Positions 27,891-40,273 are shown, numbered from the stretch's first letter. The stretch is 64,000 nt of DNA from Nitrosomonadales bacterium (GCA_016208015.1 JACQYW010000012.1:124001-188000), one strand, 5' to 3'. Notes: generated by a model not told the origin, from the letters alone. A program made the numbers and translations.

Positions 27891-28022
27891 GCAGTTTGCA
27901 TCGCAGCGGAGCAAGGGATTCGACGCAGCGGTGGTAGTACAAAGAGTCCCGTACAAGTGGTTCCGGGTTTTCAAGCGTTCCTGTCAGGGACCTCCCGGCG
28001 TCATCAAATAAATGGAGTCGTT
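27891..28022 (+). promoter_or_regulatory. Untranslated leader between infC and rpmI
   Basis: 132 bases without a credible gene. Its position matches the L20-binding translational control region of the infC-rpmI-rplT operon in other bacteria. Short GTAC and GGGA/TCCC pairings are visible, but I cannot draw the pseudoknot with confidence. Confidence 0.3.
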
Positions 28023-28220
28023 ATGCCAAAGATGAAAACCAAGAGCGGTGCGAAAAAACGCTTCAGCGTCCGCGCCGGTGGCAGCATCAAGCGCGGTCAA
28101 GCGTTCAAGCGCCACATCCTCACCAAGAAAACCACCAAGAACAAGCGTCAGCTGCGTGGCTCTACAGGTGTCCATGAAACCAACACGGCGTCCGTTCGCG
28201 CCATGATGCCTTACGCATAA
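28023..28220 (+). CDS. rpmI: 50S ribosomal protein L35
   Basis: A 65-residue, lysine/arginine-rich protein with the family N-terminus [20 protein letters not shown] and the ending [10 protein letters not shown]. The start at 28023 is fixed by this N-terminus. It is between infC and rplT as expected. Confidence 0.97.
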   Translation: MPKMKTKSGAKKRFSVRAGGSIKRGQAFKRHILTKKTTKNKRQLRGSTGVHETNTASVRAMMPYA

Positions 28221-28230
28221 GGAGTAGAAA

Positions 28231-28590
28231 ATGCCAAGAGTTAAACGTGGTGTAACGGCGCGCGCGCGCCATAAGAAGATTCTCGACAAGGCCAAGGGTT
28301 ACCGCGGCCGTCGCAACAGCGTCTACCGTATCGCCAAAGAAGCGGTGATGAAGGCGGGTCAATATGCTTACCGCGACCGTCGTCAACGCAAGCGCCAGTT
28401 CCGCACCCTGTGGATCGCGCGTATCAATGCGGCTGCACGCGAGCAAGGCATGGCGTACAGCGTGTTCATGAACGGTCTGAAGAAGGCCGCGATCGAGATC
28501 GACCGCAAGGTGCTGGCCGATTTGGCCGTGTTCGACAAGGCTGCGTTCTCGCAGATCGTCGCACAAGCCAAAGCCAGCCTCGGCGCGTAA
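28231..28590 (+). CDS. rplT: 50S ribosomal protein L20
   Basis: A 119-residue L20: basic N-terminal extension [19 protein letters not shown] and a globular C-terminal domain. Length equals the E. coli protein. It assembles early on 23S rRNA and in other bacteria represses its own operon. AAGGAG precedes the ATG, and a terminator follows. Confidence 0.97.
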   Translation: MPRVKRGVTARARHKKILDKAKGYRGRRNSVYRIAKEAVMKAGQYAYRDRRQRKRQFRTLWIARINAAAREQGMAYSVFMNGLKKAAIEIDRKVLADLAVFDKAAFSQIVAQAKASLGA

Positions 28591-28604
28591 GTATTGCGCA
28601 GTAT

Positions 28605-29662
<1,058 letters not shown>

Positions 29663-29696
29663 TGAAAAAAAACTCGGGAACATTTGGCTACGACAT

Positions 29697-29715
29697 AACC
29701 AGCCTGCGGCTGGTT
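29697..29715. repeat. First hairpin in the pheS-pheT spacer
   Basis: AACCAGCC, loop TGC, GGCTGGTT: a perfect 8-bp stem. It lies in a 156-base spacer where these two genes are usually close together. Confidence 0.7.
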
Positions 29716-29726
29716 AGCCTGCGCCG

Positions 29727-29748
29727 CAACAGCCCGTGCGGGTTGTTG
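29727..29748. repeat. Second hairpin in the pheS-pheT spacer
   Basis: CAACAGCCC, loop GTGC, GGGTTGTTG: a 9-bp stem with one G-U pair, 11 bases after the first hairpin. No T run follows, so it is not a standard terminator. Confidence 0.7.
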
Positions 29749-29818
29749 TCAGTGGAAGCTAATGCGACGAAGCTGCGTTATGCCGTAACTAAAACGACCA
29801 CTAGACAATTTAACTGAT

Positions 29819-32173
29819 ATGCAATTCTCCGAATCCTGGTTGCGTACTTTCGTGAACCCTTCGCTCACCAGCGAGGAGTTGTCGCATCTGTTGACCATGG
29901 CCGGGCTGGAAGTGGAGGAGATGATTCCTGTCGCGCCGGCTTTCGAAAAGGTCGTCGTGGCGCAAGTGTTGACCAAAGACAAACATCCCGATGCCGACCG
30001 ACTGAACGTGCTGACGGTGAACGTCGGCCAAGCTGAGCCGCTGACTATAGTGTGCGGCGCGGGGAATGTGTCCGTGGGCATGAAAGCGCCGTGCGCGCTG
30101 GTCGGGGCAAAACTGCCCGGCATCGAGATCAAACAGGCCAAGGTGCGCGGCATCGCCTCTTTCGGCATGATGTGTTCGGAGAAGGAGCTTGGTCTGGCGG
30201 AAGTGAGCGAAGGACTGATGGTGCTAGCTGTCGAAGCAGTTGTCGGTCAGAGCATCCGCGAACATCTCGATCTCGACGATCACCTGATCACCCTCAAGCT
30301 GACCCCAAATCGCAGCGACTGTCTGTCGCTGAACGGAATCGCGCGCGAAGTTGCGGCATTAACGGGGACGCCCTTGCAGACTGTTCCGCAAACGCCTTTC
30401 AAACAAGCCGACAGACAAATCCGTAAAGTAAAACTAACCGCTTCCGCCGCGTGCCCGCGTTACAGCGGACGCGCGATCTCCGGTGTGAACGCCAAGGCCA
30501 TGACGCCGGCGTGGATGGTGCAGCGCCTGCAGCGTTGCGGCCTGCGCAGCATCAGCGCACTGGTCGATGTGACCAACTACGTGCTGCTGGAACTGGGGCA
30601 GCCGCTGCATGCCTTCGATCTGTGCAAACTGAACGGTGATATCGAAGTGCGTTTCGCTCGCAAGGGTGAGAGCATGAAACTGCTCAACGAGCAGACCGTG
30701 GCTCTGCAGGACGACATGCTGGTGATCGCCGACGGCAAGGGCCCAATCGCGCTGGCCGGTGTGATGGGTGGCGCCGACAGTGCGGTGAACGATGCGACCA
30801 CTGACATCTTCCTCGAGAGTGCGTTCTTTGCGACTAGCGTGATCGTCGGCAAATCGCGCCGTCTCGGTTTCAGTTCCGATTCTTCCTACCGCTTTGAACG
30901 CGGCGTGGATTTCGCCGCAACGCAAGTCGCGCTGGATCGCGCCACGCAATTGATCCTCGACATCTGCGGCGGACAGGCGGGGGCGGTGACGGAAGTGCAG
31001 GGCGGATTGCCCGTGCGTGCTCCGGTCAAACTGCGCAGTTCGCGCGTGTATCGCGTGCTGGGAGTGGCACTGAAAACAGACGAGATCGCGCAGATCCTGA
31101 CGCGGCTCGGCATGGCTATCCAGCAACAGGGCGACGAATTTTCCGTAACGCCGCCCAGTTACCGTTTCGACATCGCCATCGAGGAAGACCTGATCGAGGA
31201 AGTCGCGCGCGTGTATGGCTACGAACGTATCCTGCCTGCGCCCATCCAGGCGCGCATGAGCATCCTGCCGCTAATCGAGGCGGAGCGACCGCTGGCGAAA
31301 CTGCGCCAGACCATGGTGCTGCGCGAATATCAGGAAACCATCAACTACGCTTTCGTCGAGACCGAATGGGAGCGCGATCTGTGCGGCAATGCAGCACCTG
31401 TCGCCCTGAAGAACCCCATCGCCAGTCAGATGAGTGTAATGCGCAGCAGTCTGCTTGGCGGCTTGCTGGCTGCCTTGCGTACCAATGTGGCGCGCAAGCA
31501 GCCGCGCGTGCGCCTGTTCGAGATCGGCGGATGCTTCAAGTTCGAGGTGGGTAGTTATACCCAAGATGAACGCTTGGCCGGCTTGGCTTACGGTGATGAC
31601 CTACCCGAGCAATGGGGCGTTCCTGCACGTAATGTCGACTTTTACGATGTAAAGAGTGATGTTGAGGCTTTGTTTGCGCCGCGCACCCTGACTTTTCAGG
31701 CAGCCGAACATCCGGCTTCGCATCCGGGCCGTTCGGCGCGCATCCTGCTGGAAGGGTGCGCCATCGGCTGGGTTGGCGAACTGCACCCGCAATGGCAGCA
31801 GAAGAACGACCTGCCGCAATCCGTGGTCTGGTTCGAGATCGAAATTGCTGCCTTGACGCAAGCCAGCCTTCCGAAACTGAGGGACATCTCGCGCTTCCCG
31901 CCCGTGCGCCGCGATCTGGCAGTGCTGGCGGATGAGAATGTGACCGTACAGTCGCTAATCGAGGCGATGCAGGCGGAAAAAGTGGCTAACGTGGTGGAAC
32001 TGGCTTTGTTCGACGTGTATCGTGGCAAAGGCGTGGAGCAAGGCAAAAAAAGCCTTGCATTCCGTGTGTTATTGCAAGATACTCAAAAAACTTTGACTGA
32101 TAACGAGATTGAAGAAAATATGTCGCGTCTGGTTGCAGCCTTGCAACGGCAAGGCGCGCAGTTGCGAGCGTAA
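29819..32173 (+). CDS. pheT: Phenylalanyl-tRNA synthetase beta subunit
   Basis: A 784-residue subunit with the usual order: tRNA-binding (Arc1/EMAP-like) domain around residues 40-150, B3/B4 editing domain (about 215-385), B5 (about 400-470), the catalytic-like core (B6/B7), and the C-terminal ferredoxin-fold anticodon domain (about 690-784, SRFPPVRRDLAVL at its start). Length fits E. coli PheT (795). The start MQFSESWLRTFVNP is standard. Confidence 0.97.
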   Translation: MQFSESWLRTFVNPSLTSEELSHLLTMAGLEVEEMIPVAPAFEKVVVAQVLTKDKHPDADRLNVLTVNVGQAEPLTIVCGAGNVSVGMKAPCALVGAKLPGIEIKQAKVRGIASFGMMCSEKELGLAEVSEGLMVLAVEAVVGQSIREHLDLDDHLITLKLTPNRSDCLSLNGIAREVAALTGTPLQTVPQTPFKQADRQIRKVKLTASAACPRYSGRAISGVNAKAMTPAWMVQRLQRCGLRSISALVDVTNYVLLELGQPLHAFDLCKLNGDIEVRFARKGESMKLLNEQTVALQDDMLVIADGKGPIALAGVMGGADSAVNDATTDIFLESAFFATSVIVGKSRRLGFSSDSSYRFERGVDFAATQVALDRATQLILDICGGQAGAVTEVQGGLPVRAPVKLRSSRVYRVLGVALKTDEIAQILTRLGMAIQQQGDEFSVTPPSYRFDIAIEEDLIEEVARVYGYERILPAPIQARMSILPLIEAERPLAKLRQTMVLREYQETINYAFVETEWERDLCGNAAPVALKNPIASQMSVMRSSLLGGLLAALRTNVARKQPRVRLFEIGGCFKFEVGSYTQDERLAGLAYGDDLPEQWGVPARNVDFYDVKSDVEALFAPRTLTFQAAEHPASHPGRSARILLEGCAIGWVGELHPQWQQKNDLPQSVVWFEIEIAALTQASLPKLRDISRFPPVRRDLAVLADENVTVQSLIEAMQAEKVANVVELALFDVYRGKGVEQGKKSLAFRVLLQDTQKTLTDNEIEENMSRLVAALQRQGAQLRA

Positions 32174-32182
32174 GAGGAGAAT

Positions 32183-32491
32183 ATGACGACATTGACCAAG
32201 GCGGAGCTGGCCGATCTGCTATTCGAAAAAGTAGGCCTGAACAAACGCGAAGCAAAAGACATGGTGGAAGCGTTCTTTGAGGAGATACGCATGCAGCTGG
32301 AACAGGGTGAAAGCGTCAAGCTGTCCGGTTTCGGCAACTTCCAGTTGCGCGACAAGCCGCAGCGTCCCGGGCGTAATCCCAAGACGGGCGAAGAGATTCC
32401 CATCACGGCACGCCGGGTGGTGACTTTTCATCCCAGCCAGAAACTGAAGAGTATGGTAGAAAAGACCTATCATGGAACAGCACGTAGCTAA
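32183..32491 (+). CDS. ihfA: Integration host factor subunit alpha
   Basis: A 102-residue DNA-bending protein of the HU/IHF family. [32 protein letters not shown] is the dimerisation part, and [27 protein letters not shown] is the beta-arm with the intercalating proline. Position after pheT identifies it as IhfA rather than HU. It overlaps the merR gene start by 20 bases. Confidence 0.96.
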   Translation: MTTLTKAELADLLFEKVGLNKREAKDMVEAFFEEIRMQLEQGESVKLSGFGNFQLRDKPQRPGRNPKTGEEIPITARRVVTFHPSQKLKSMVEKTYHGTARS

Positions 32492-32840
32492 TTCCGATCT
32501 GCCGCCGATCCCGGCTAAGCGCTACTTCACTATCGGTGAAGTCAGCGAGTTGTGCGGGGTGAAGGCGCATGTGTTGCGCTACTGGGAGCAGGAATTCACC
32601 CAGCTCAAGCCGGTCAAACGCGGTGGCAATCGCCGTTACTATCAGCACCATGAAGTTCTGCTCATCCGCCGTATCCGTCAATTGCTCTATGAAGAGGGTT
32701 TCACCATCAGCGGTGCGCGCAGCCGTCTCGATCAGCATGCTATCCGGCATGAGGAAGCGGCACCGGTTTCCGCCGAGATATTCAGCGCGGTATCCTTCAA
32801 GCGAGAGCTGCGTGACATCGTCTCGTTTTTGCGTGCGTGA
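32472..32840 (+). CDS. MerR-family transcriptional regulator
   Basis: A 122-residue protein with an N-terminal winged-helix MerR domain (residues about 17-85: [25 protein letters not shown]) and a short C-terminal helix. No effector-binding domain and no metal-binding cysteines at the usual places. This gene follows ihfA in many beta- and gammaproteobacteria, but its regulon is unknown. It overlaps ihfA. Confidence 0.9.
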   Translation: MEQHVANSDLPPIPAKRYFTIGEVSELCGVKAHVLRYWEQEFTQLKPVKRGGNRRYYQHHEVLLIRRIRQLLYEEGFTISGARSRLDQHAIRHEEAAPVSAEIFSAVSFKRELRDIVSFLRA

Positions 32841-32861
32841 TCACACTTTGTATAAATCCGC

Positions 32862-32891
32862 TTCAAGGAAAGCCTGGCGCTCTGCTATAAT
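32862..32891 (+). promoter_or_regulatory. Promoter of tRNA-Pro
   Basis: A perfect -10 box TATAAT at 32886-32891 ends 10 bases before the tRNA; a weak -35 box TTCAAG lies 18 bases upstream. Confidence 0.65.
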
Positions 32892-32900
32892 CCGCGCCCT

Positions 32901-32977
<77 letters not shown>

Positions 32978-32987
32978 GAAAAAATAA

Positions 32988-33014
32988 AAACAGGCCGACA
33001 CCGTCGGCCTGTTT
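32988..33014. terminator. Terminator after tRNA-Pro
   Basis: AAACAGGCCGAC/GTCGGCCTGTTT, a 12-bp stem with a three-base loop, beginning 11 bases after the tRNA. It lies between tRNA-Pro and moaA. Confidence 0.8.
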
Positions 33015-33049
33015 CGTTTTGCGAACCCAAAGGAGGGCGCAAGAAGATC

Positions 33050-34018
33050 ATGCAAGATCGCTTCGGACGTTCCATCGATTATCTGCGACTCTCGGTCACC
33101 GATCGCTGCGACATGCGCTGCACCTATTGCATGCCGCAGGGTTTCCATGACTTTGAGGAGCCGAAAGATTGGCTGAACTTCGACGAGATCGAGCGCGTCG
33201 TCGCGGCTTTCGCCCGTCTGGGCACATCGAAGATACGCATCACCGGCGGCGAGCCCTTGCTGCGCCGCGATCTGGCCGGATTGTCCGCACGTCTTGCTCG
33301 GACCGCAGGGATCAAGGATCTGTCTTTGAGCACCAATGCTACACAACTGGCGCAGCATGCCCATGCGCTCAAGGCAGCAGGGATATCGCGTCTCAATGTC
33401 AGCCTCGATTCGCTTTGCGCCGAGCGTATCCACAACATCACCCGGCGCGATGCGCTGCAATCCATCCTGGACGGTCTGCTGGTCGCCAAGGCCGCCGGAT
33501 TCCGGCCGATCAAGATCAACATGGTGGTGATGTCCGGTGTGAACGAGGACGAAGTGGTGGATATGGCGACGTTCTGCCTGCGTCACGGTTTCATCCTGCG
33601 CCTCATCGAGAGCATGCCGATGGGGGAAAGCGGACGGAATGCCGGTTACGTCGATCTGCAACCTGTTCGTTTGCGCCTGCAACAACGCTTCGGCCTGACC
33701 GACGGCGCGGTGCCGGGAGCAGGACCGGCACGCTATCTGGTTTCGCCGGACGGCAAGCTCAGCATCGGTTTCATCACGCCGATGTCGCAGCATTTCTGCG
33801 AGACCTGCAATCGTGTAAGGTTGTCGGTGGATGGCACTCTGTATCTTTGCCTGGGACAGGAGCACAACTTCGAATTGCGTCCCTTGTTGCGCAACGGCAT
33901 CGGCGATGCGGAACTCGACGCGGCGATACGAGCAGCGATCGAGATCAAACCAGAGCGGCATGAGTTCCGGGAAAACCCCGGCAAACTCATACGCATCATG
34001 TCTGCTACAGGCGGATAA
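33050..34018 (+). CDS. moaA: GTP 3',8-cyclase, molybdopterin biosynthesis
   Basis: A 322-residue radical SAM enzyme performing the first step of molybdenum-cofactor synthesis. CDMRCTYC is the SAM [4Fe-4S] motif; the second cluster is built from [11 protein letters not shown] and the later YLCLG cysteines; the protein ends in the double glycine ATGG needed for activity. The start [20 protein letters not shown] at 33050 follows AGGAGG at a slightly long distance. Its cofactor would serve SoeA, encoded 16 kb downstream. Confidence 0.96.
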   Translation: MQDRFGRSIDYLRLSVTDRCDMRCTYCMPQGFHDFEEPKDWLNFDEIERVVAAFARLGTSKIRITGGEPLLRRDLAGLSARLARTAGIKDLSLSTNATQLAQHAHALKAAGISRLNVSLDSLCAERIHNITRRDALQSILDGLLVAKAAGFRPIKINMVVMSGVNEDEVVDMATFCLRHGFILRLIESMPMGESGRNAGYVDLQPVRLRLQQRFGLTDGAVPGAGPARYLVSPDGKLSIGFITPMSQHFCETCNRVRLSVDGTLYLCLGQEHNFELRPLLRNGIGDAELDAAIRAAIEIKPERHEFRENPGKLIRIMSATGG

Positions 34019-34020
34019 AA

Positions 34021-34044
34021 AAAGCCCCGGCATGCCGGGGCTTT
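34021..34044. terminator. Bidirectional terminator between moaA and sqr
   Basis: AAAGCCCCGGC/GCCGGGGCTTT, an 11-bp stem with a two-base loop, between convergent genes. Confidence 0.85.
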
Positions 34045-34066
34045 CTGTTTGCTGTGTAGCGGGTGC

Positions 34067-36079
<2,013 letters not shown>

Positions 36080-36087
<8 letters not shown>

Positions 36088-37303
36088 GCGCAGTTCTCCA
36101 GTTCGTCCCTGGTTCAGGGAAGAATAATTGTACGCATGTTCCCAGTCCTTTGGTGCTTTCTACCTTGATTTCTCCGCCGATGCGCTGCGCCCGTTCACGC
36201 ATGATGATGATGCCGTAATGGCCTTCCACGGGCGAGAAGGTGCCAACACCGTTGTCCTCGACGGTAAAGACGTAGAAGCCGCAAAGATGGTCGACGATCA
36301 GGCGGGCATGACTCGCGTTGGAATGCTTGGCGATGTTCGAAAGCGCCTCGCGCACGATGTGGTAGGTCTGGATCTCGTGTTCCAGCGGCAGGTCCAGATC
36401 GGCGACGCGGATGGAGCAGTCGAGCACGATGTCGTGCTGCTGTTCGAAGTTTCCGGCCAGCGTCTGCAGGGCATGCAACAGGCCGGCGGGGTCCATCTCG
36501 CTGCGAAAATCGGTGATCAGGGTACGCACCGCCTTCTGGCCGATCTCCAGCGCCTCGTCGATGTCGCGCACATATTTGGTCGCCATCAGTTCGTTGTTGT
36601 TGCGCACCGCATCGCTCAGCAGGGTGGTGTTCATGCGTGCATAGTTCAGTGTTTGCGCCAGCGAATCATGGATCTCGTTGGCGATGGTCTGGCGTTCCTG
36701 CAACAATTCTTCGCGTTTTGCCTCGCGTGTGCTCTTGATATGCTCGATCAGCGTTCCCAGCAGCTCGGAGAAGCTGATCGCCATGGTGGCGGCGTTGCCG
36801 GAGGAGGATTGGGGGGTATCGAAGAAGAGGGTGAAGACGCCAAGCATTACTTCCGGGGAGTTGCGGCTTTCCAGCGGGATGGAGATGACCGACTGGAACT
36901 GCCCGCTCAGGCGGTCGCCGTGGCGCGTTTCGCAAGTGTAGACATCGGTGGAACAGAGACCGTGCTTGAAAGCATCTTTGCCGCAATCTTCGCATGCCAG
37001 GTCGACGATGCGTTCGGCTTCCATCTCTTCCCCGGTCAGGCCGACCGCGCTGATGACCTGCAAGGTCTGCTCGTCCGGCAGCAGTACTCGCACCACGCCG
37101 GCCCGGGCCCTGATGAAGACGATGGCTGTCTCGAGAAAAGAATTCAGAAGCGTACGCAGGTCGCTGGTGCGCGAAGCAGCGAACGCTTGTTCGACACAGT
37201 TATCCAGCCCGCCGTTCTTGCCGGGGAGCACGAATTCGGGGTCGCGCGTCCAGAAGAACGCCGCGTTGTCCGGTTCGTCTACTGATTTCATCTTTCTGCC
37301 CAT
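36080..37303 (-). CDS. NarX-type sensor histidine kinase with GAF domain and four-cysteine cluster
   Basis: A 407-residue cytosolic kinase without membrane segments. A GAF domain (about 45-190) carries Cys104, Cys107, Cys117 and Cys124 (C-x2-C-x9-C-x6-C). The HisKA_3 dimerisation helix has His212 in EIHDSLAQTLN, and the HATPase (about 300-407) has the N box REALSNIAKHSN and G boxes. The start at 37303 is chosen for sequence content; ATG at 37291 is an alternative, and upstream extension is less likely. The cysteine set could bind a metal or Fe-S cluster, as in NreB-type sensors, or act by thiol chemistry; spacing differs from NreB. Confidence 0.88.
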
Positions 37304-37536
37304 AGCTTCGAAAAAGAATATCCGGAAAATACCATCTGGTACGATAGCCAGCATGCGCTCGGTATACCAATGCCGCGCGCTAGGTTATGCCGCTTTGCCC
37401 CAAATATCAATCGGACGGCAAGCGAATTTTGCCTATTCCCCCAACAGGGTTATGGCTCACACCACCCGATGTGGTTATAGACACTATATGAGTGAATTCT
37501 GCCTAATGCGCCGGATTCCCGCGACACGAAAATGGT

Positions 37537-38067
37537 ATGAAGATTTGCATCGTTTCTGACAGTCATGACCGCTCCGATCCGTTGGTGGAAGCTATCGTAG
37601 AGGCGCAGGCTGCCGGGGCGCAGGCTGTCATCCATTGCGGTGACCTGATCGGTGTGAACACCCTGCGTGCTTCCCTTAAGCTGGGCATCCCCATCCATGC
37701 CGTGCATGGCAACAACATCGGCGATATCGCGGCGCTCTACCGCATGATGAAGAACAATCTCGGCATCTTCACCTATCACGGCGAGGAAGCCGTGCTGGAG
37801 CTTGGCGGTCGCAAGCTGTTCGTCACCCACATGCCGCACCACGGTCACGCTTTCGCCTGCACCGGCGACTACGACCTGGTCTGCCACGGCCACAGCCACA
37901 CGGCGCATATCGGCAAACAGCCCCATGTCAAAGGTGGCGAGTGCTGGCTGGTGAATCCCGGTTCGGTCGCTGGTATAGACGCGCCGGGCGTGAAGGCCAT
38001 CCCGACCTGGATACTTGGGGATCTGGCAACCATGACTTTTGAAATCCGCAAACTACCAGAGGGTTGA
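37537..38067 (+). CDS. YfcE/MJ0936-family metallophosphoesterase
   Basis: A 176-residue calcineurin-like phosphoesterase. Metal motifs are present in order: IVSDSHD, HCGD, HGNN, VTHMPHH and CHGHSHTAH. It is of the compact YfcE type that hydrolyses phosphodiesters in vitro; the natural substrate is unknown. It diverges from the kinase gene, with about 230 bases between them. Confidence 0.88.
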   Translation: MKICIVSDSHDRSDPLVEAIVEAQAAGAQAVIHCGDLIGVNTLRASLKLGIPIHAVHGNNIGDIAALYRMMKNNLGIFTYHGEEAVLELGGRKLFVTHMPHHGHAFACTGDYDLVCHGHSHTAHIGKQPHVKGGECWLVNPGSVAGIDAPGVKAIPTWILGDLATMTFEIRKLPEG

Positions 38068-38349
38068 TGAACGCTCCCATCGCAACCAGCCAAACCATCC
38101 CATCAGCTGCTTGACAGTGTTGCAGGAGGCAGCCGCCAAGCAGGTGAAATGCGGTGGCCTACGGCAGTAGGCTCAAAGCCGCCAATCTGGACGGGCATGT
38201 CATCAAGCCGAAGAAATTGCAGGGAATCGCAGGAAAGAAGTAAGTCGCTTCCAGCCCAACGCCGACGGCATGCCCGGAACAATGACCGGGAGCGTACGCC
38301 TTGGCGTGGCGTTATAATCCCCGCATCAGGTAAGAACAGGGGAGCCACC

Positions 38350-38736
38350 ATGCAACACCTTCAACCCAAAGAAGCCTTCGAATTCATGCAGGCAAATCCG
38401 GAAGCCGTATTCATCGATGTGCGCAGCGAGATGGAACACATGTTCGTCGGCCATCCGCGCGGCTCCATCCTGATTCCCTGGGTGGACGGCCCGGATTGGG
38501 AGATCGATCCGCATTTCGTTGCGCATGTGCGCAAAGCCGCCAGTGTCAATCGTCCTGTCGTACTCATCTGCCGTTCCGGTCGCCGCTCTGCCGATGCCGG
38601 CGAGGCGCTGGAAAAGGCCGGGATGAAAGACGTCTACAACGTGGCGCATGGTTTCGAGGGCGATCTCGACGACACGCATCACCGCAACTCGCACAACGGA
38701 TGGCGCTTCGATGGTCTGCCTTGGGCGCAGACGTGA
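38350..38736 (+). CDS. Rhodanese-like sulfurtransferase
   Basis: A 128-residue single-domain rhodanese. IDVRSEMEHMFVGHPRGS is the start of the fold and CRSGRRSADAG is the active-site loop with the catalytic cysteine. The C-terminal NVAHGFEGDLDDTHHRNSHNGW segment is typical of cytosolic rhodaneses in sulfur oxidisers. AACAGGGGAG precedes the ATG. TATAAT at 38313-38318 could be the -10 box. Being 1-3 kb from sqr and a DsrC-like gene, it may pass persulfide sulfur in the cytoplasm, which is an inference from context. Confidence 0.85.
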   Translation: MQHLQPKEAFEFMQANPEAVFIDVRSEMEHMFVGHPRGSILIPWVDGPDWEIDPHFVAHVRKAASVNRPVVLICRSGRRSADAGEALEKAGMKDVYNVAHGFEGDLDDTHHRNSHNGWRFDGLPWAQT

Positions 38737-38762
38737 TTCAGAACTTCATTCAAGAAGACATC

Positions 38763-39156
38763 ATGCGCACCATCGCAGACTTCACCGGCTACGAACAAAA
38801 GCCCGCCTCCACCATTCTGTTCGAGCGCTACGGCAGACTCGTAGCCATACAGCTCGCCGACAGCGAACTGTAGCTCGGTGGAGATCCCGAGAAGCTGACC
38901 ATCGGCCCGACCTTCTACTGGAACGAACGCGGCGCGCATCTCATCGTGTGTAAGACCGGGGATGGCCGTTACCGCAGCCAGTTCTCTATTCCGAGGCAGA
39001 GCAATACGGCAGGCACGGACGAGTACGAGGACCACGACAGCTGCATATTGACGCTGCTGCAGATAGGGCCACGAACGCAAGTTGGCGAACGTCTCATCTG
39101 GTGCCACGGCCGCCAATCTCCCGGACGACGATTACCACGGCCCGCTGATGGTCTAG
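38763..39156 (+). pseudogene. Broken small gene with in-frame stop and frameshift
   Basis: MRTIADFTGYEQKPASTILF starts a protein that meets TAG at 38871-38873. The same frame continues with protein-like sequence after the stop (LGGDPEKLTIGPTFYWNERG, then DEYEDHDSCILTLLQ) to about 39065. From 39073 the coherent reading is in the next frame (ERKLANVSSGATAANLPDDD, ending YHGPLMV and a stop at 39154). A second pair of compensating shifts near 38980-39010 is possible, because LYSEAEQYGRHG reads well in another frame there. The ancestral protein would be about 130 residues; I do not recognise the family. Sequencing error is an alternative for the shift. Confidence 0.6.
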
Positions 39157-39174
39157 CGTCACACTATTATGTCG

Positions 39175-39540
39175 CTACATCACGCTCCCGAACGAAAGAT
39201 CGTGACTGTGCGGAGGTAGCGGCAGACCTGCCAGTTGGCTGGCCTGACTCACCGGGCCCAGCGGAAACAGCTCATACAGATAACCGCGCCCGCGTTCGTC
39301 GCAAAACCGTTCTTCCAGTTCGCGCAATATATCCCGTGCATTATCGCTATTGCCGTGCTCGCGAAACCGTTCCCGCAGATAGAAGATGACTTCCCAGTGT
39401 TCGTCGGTGAGCGCTAACCCTTTAGCCGCTGCCTGCTGGTTGGCATGGTTGGGTGACCATTGAGTCAGATCGGACAGATTTCCTTCCGGGTCGCTCTCGT
39501 AACGTAGTGGATTGCTGATGGCTTTATTGATGTCGAGCAT
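39175..39540 (-). CDS. DsrC/TusE-family protein lacking the C-terminal catalytic cysteines
   Basis: A 121-residue protein with the DsrC/TusE fold: LSDLTQWSPNHANQQAAAKGLALTDEHWEVIFYLRERF, then GYLYELFPLGPVSQASQLAGLP. In TusE and DsrC the chain ends with one or two conserved cysteines after the AGLPKPxxC segment; here it reads AGLPLPPHSHDLSFGSVM, with no cysteine. Its only cysteine is in the helix (RFCDERG). AGGAGGG stands before the ATG at 39540. Without the sulfur-binding cysteine it cannot act as a classical sulfur carrier, so a regulatory role as proposed for RspA-type DsrC homologues is more likely. Confidence 0.8.
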   Translation of the reverse strand: MLDINKAISNPLRYESDPEGNLSDLTQWSPNHANQQAAAKGLALTDEHWEVIFYLRERFREHGNSDNARDILRELEERFCDERGRGYLYELFPLGPVSQASQLAGLPLPPHSHDLSFGSVM

Positions 39541-39639
39541 GATATATCCCTCCTGCTGACGCGAGTGACCAAGGGAGAGGCTCACCCGCTTTTACATCTT
39601 CAAACTACTGAGTGTTGTTGTCAACTATTGAAGAGGGAT

Positions 39640-39966
39640 TCAAGCCTGCCAGACGCCAAATCCAGCCGCGCGCAGATCTATTCCGACTTCCACTTCCTTG
39701 TCGCAAGCCTCGTCATAGGACATCGGGTTGAATCCCTCGTAAAGGTCGGGCAGTAAGCGCAACCCGAATTCCCTGACATAGCGATTGGACTGGATTCCTG
39801 CCTTGTGCTTATCGAAGCGCAGGTCTGGGTCCAGCCCCGTCATGCCGACATACACGCAGGGCTTGCCGGGGATGTAACCGGGGTTGCAACGCTTGAAGCG
39901 GCCTTCGTGCAGTACATCTTTCGACAGTTCGATCACATAGACGTGGTAGTGCTTGTAGCGTGCCAT
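39640..39966 (-). CDS. Small GIY-YIG-like protein
   Basis: A 108-residue protein with the order VYVIEL, CVYVGMTG, RFDKHKAG and a later glutamate (DKEVEVG), which resembles a stand-alone GIY-YIG nuclease core where the first motif is YVI and the second YVG. The conserved arginine (LRFDKH) and glutamate are present. There is no DNA-binding domain. It could be a nuclease or an inactive relative; no partner gene suggests a role. Confidence 0.6.
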   Translation of the reverse strand: MARYKHYHVYVIELSKDVLHEGRFKRCNPGYIPGKPCVYVGMTGLDPDLRFDKHKAGIQSNRYVREFGLRLLPDLYEGFNPMSYDEACDKEVEVGIDLRAAGFGVWQA

Positions 39967-39991
39967 ATTCGTTGCATGTGGCGTAGAGGCG

Positions 39992-40273
39992 TTACGAGAG
40001 TTTCAACTGCGATTTTGATTTTCGTCCCGGTGCGGCGGGGGGGATGAATCCGGCCAGGCGGCATTTCATGCCTTCGATTTGTTTGCCTTTTTCATAGCGA
40101 ATGGAGTGGCACACCATGATCTCGCGCTTGGCGGCGAGGTCGGTCAGTTGCGTGCGCACTTTGGCGAGAGTAAGCCCGGTGGCTTCGGCGATCTCGCTGT
40201 CCGTGCGCTCACCATGTGTCTTAAGGTATTGCAGAATCGTTTTCAAAACATTTCCATCCTTGCAGGGTTTCAT
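39992..40273 (-). CDS. Winged-helix DNA-binding protein
   Basis: A 93-residue protein. ILQYLKTHGERTDSEIAEATGLTLAKVRTQLTDLAAKREIMVC is a clear winged-helix segment like those of ArsR/FaeA-type regulators. The C-terminal part is basic (GRKSKSQLKLS). It lies 25 bases upstream of the GIY-YIG-like gene on the same strand, and the two may be co-transcribed. The target is unknown. Confidence 0.6.
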   Translation of the reverse strand: MKPCKDGNVLKTILQYLKTHGERTDSEIAEATGLTLAKVRTQLTDLAAKREIMVCHSIRYEKGKQIEGMKCRLAGFIPPAAPGRKSKSQLKLS

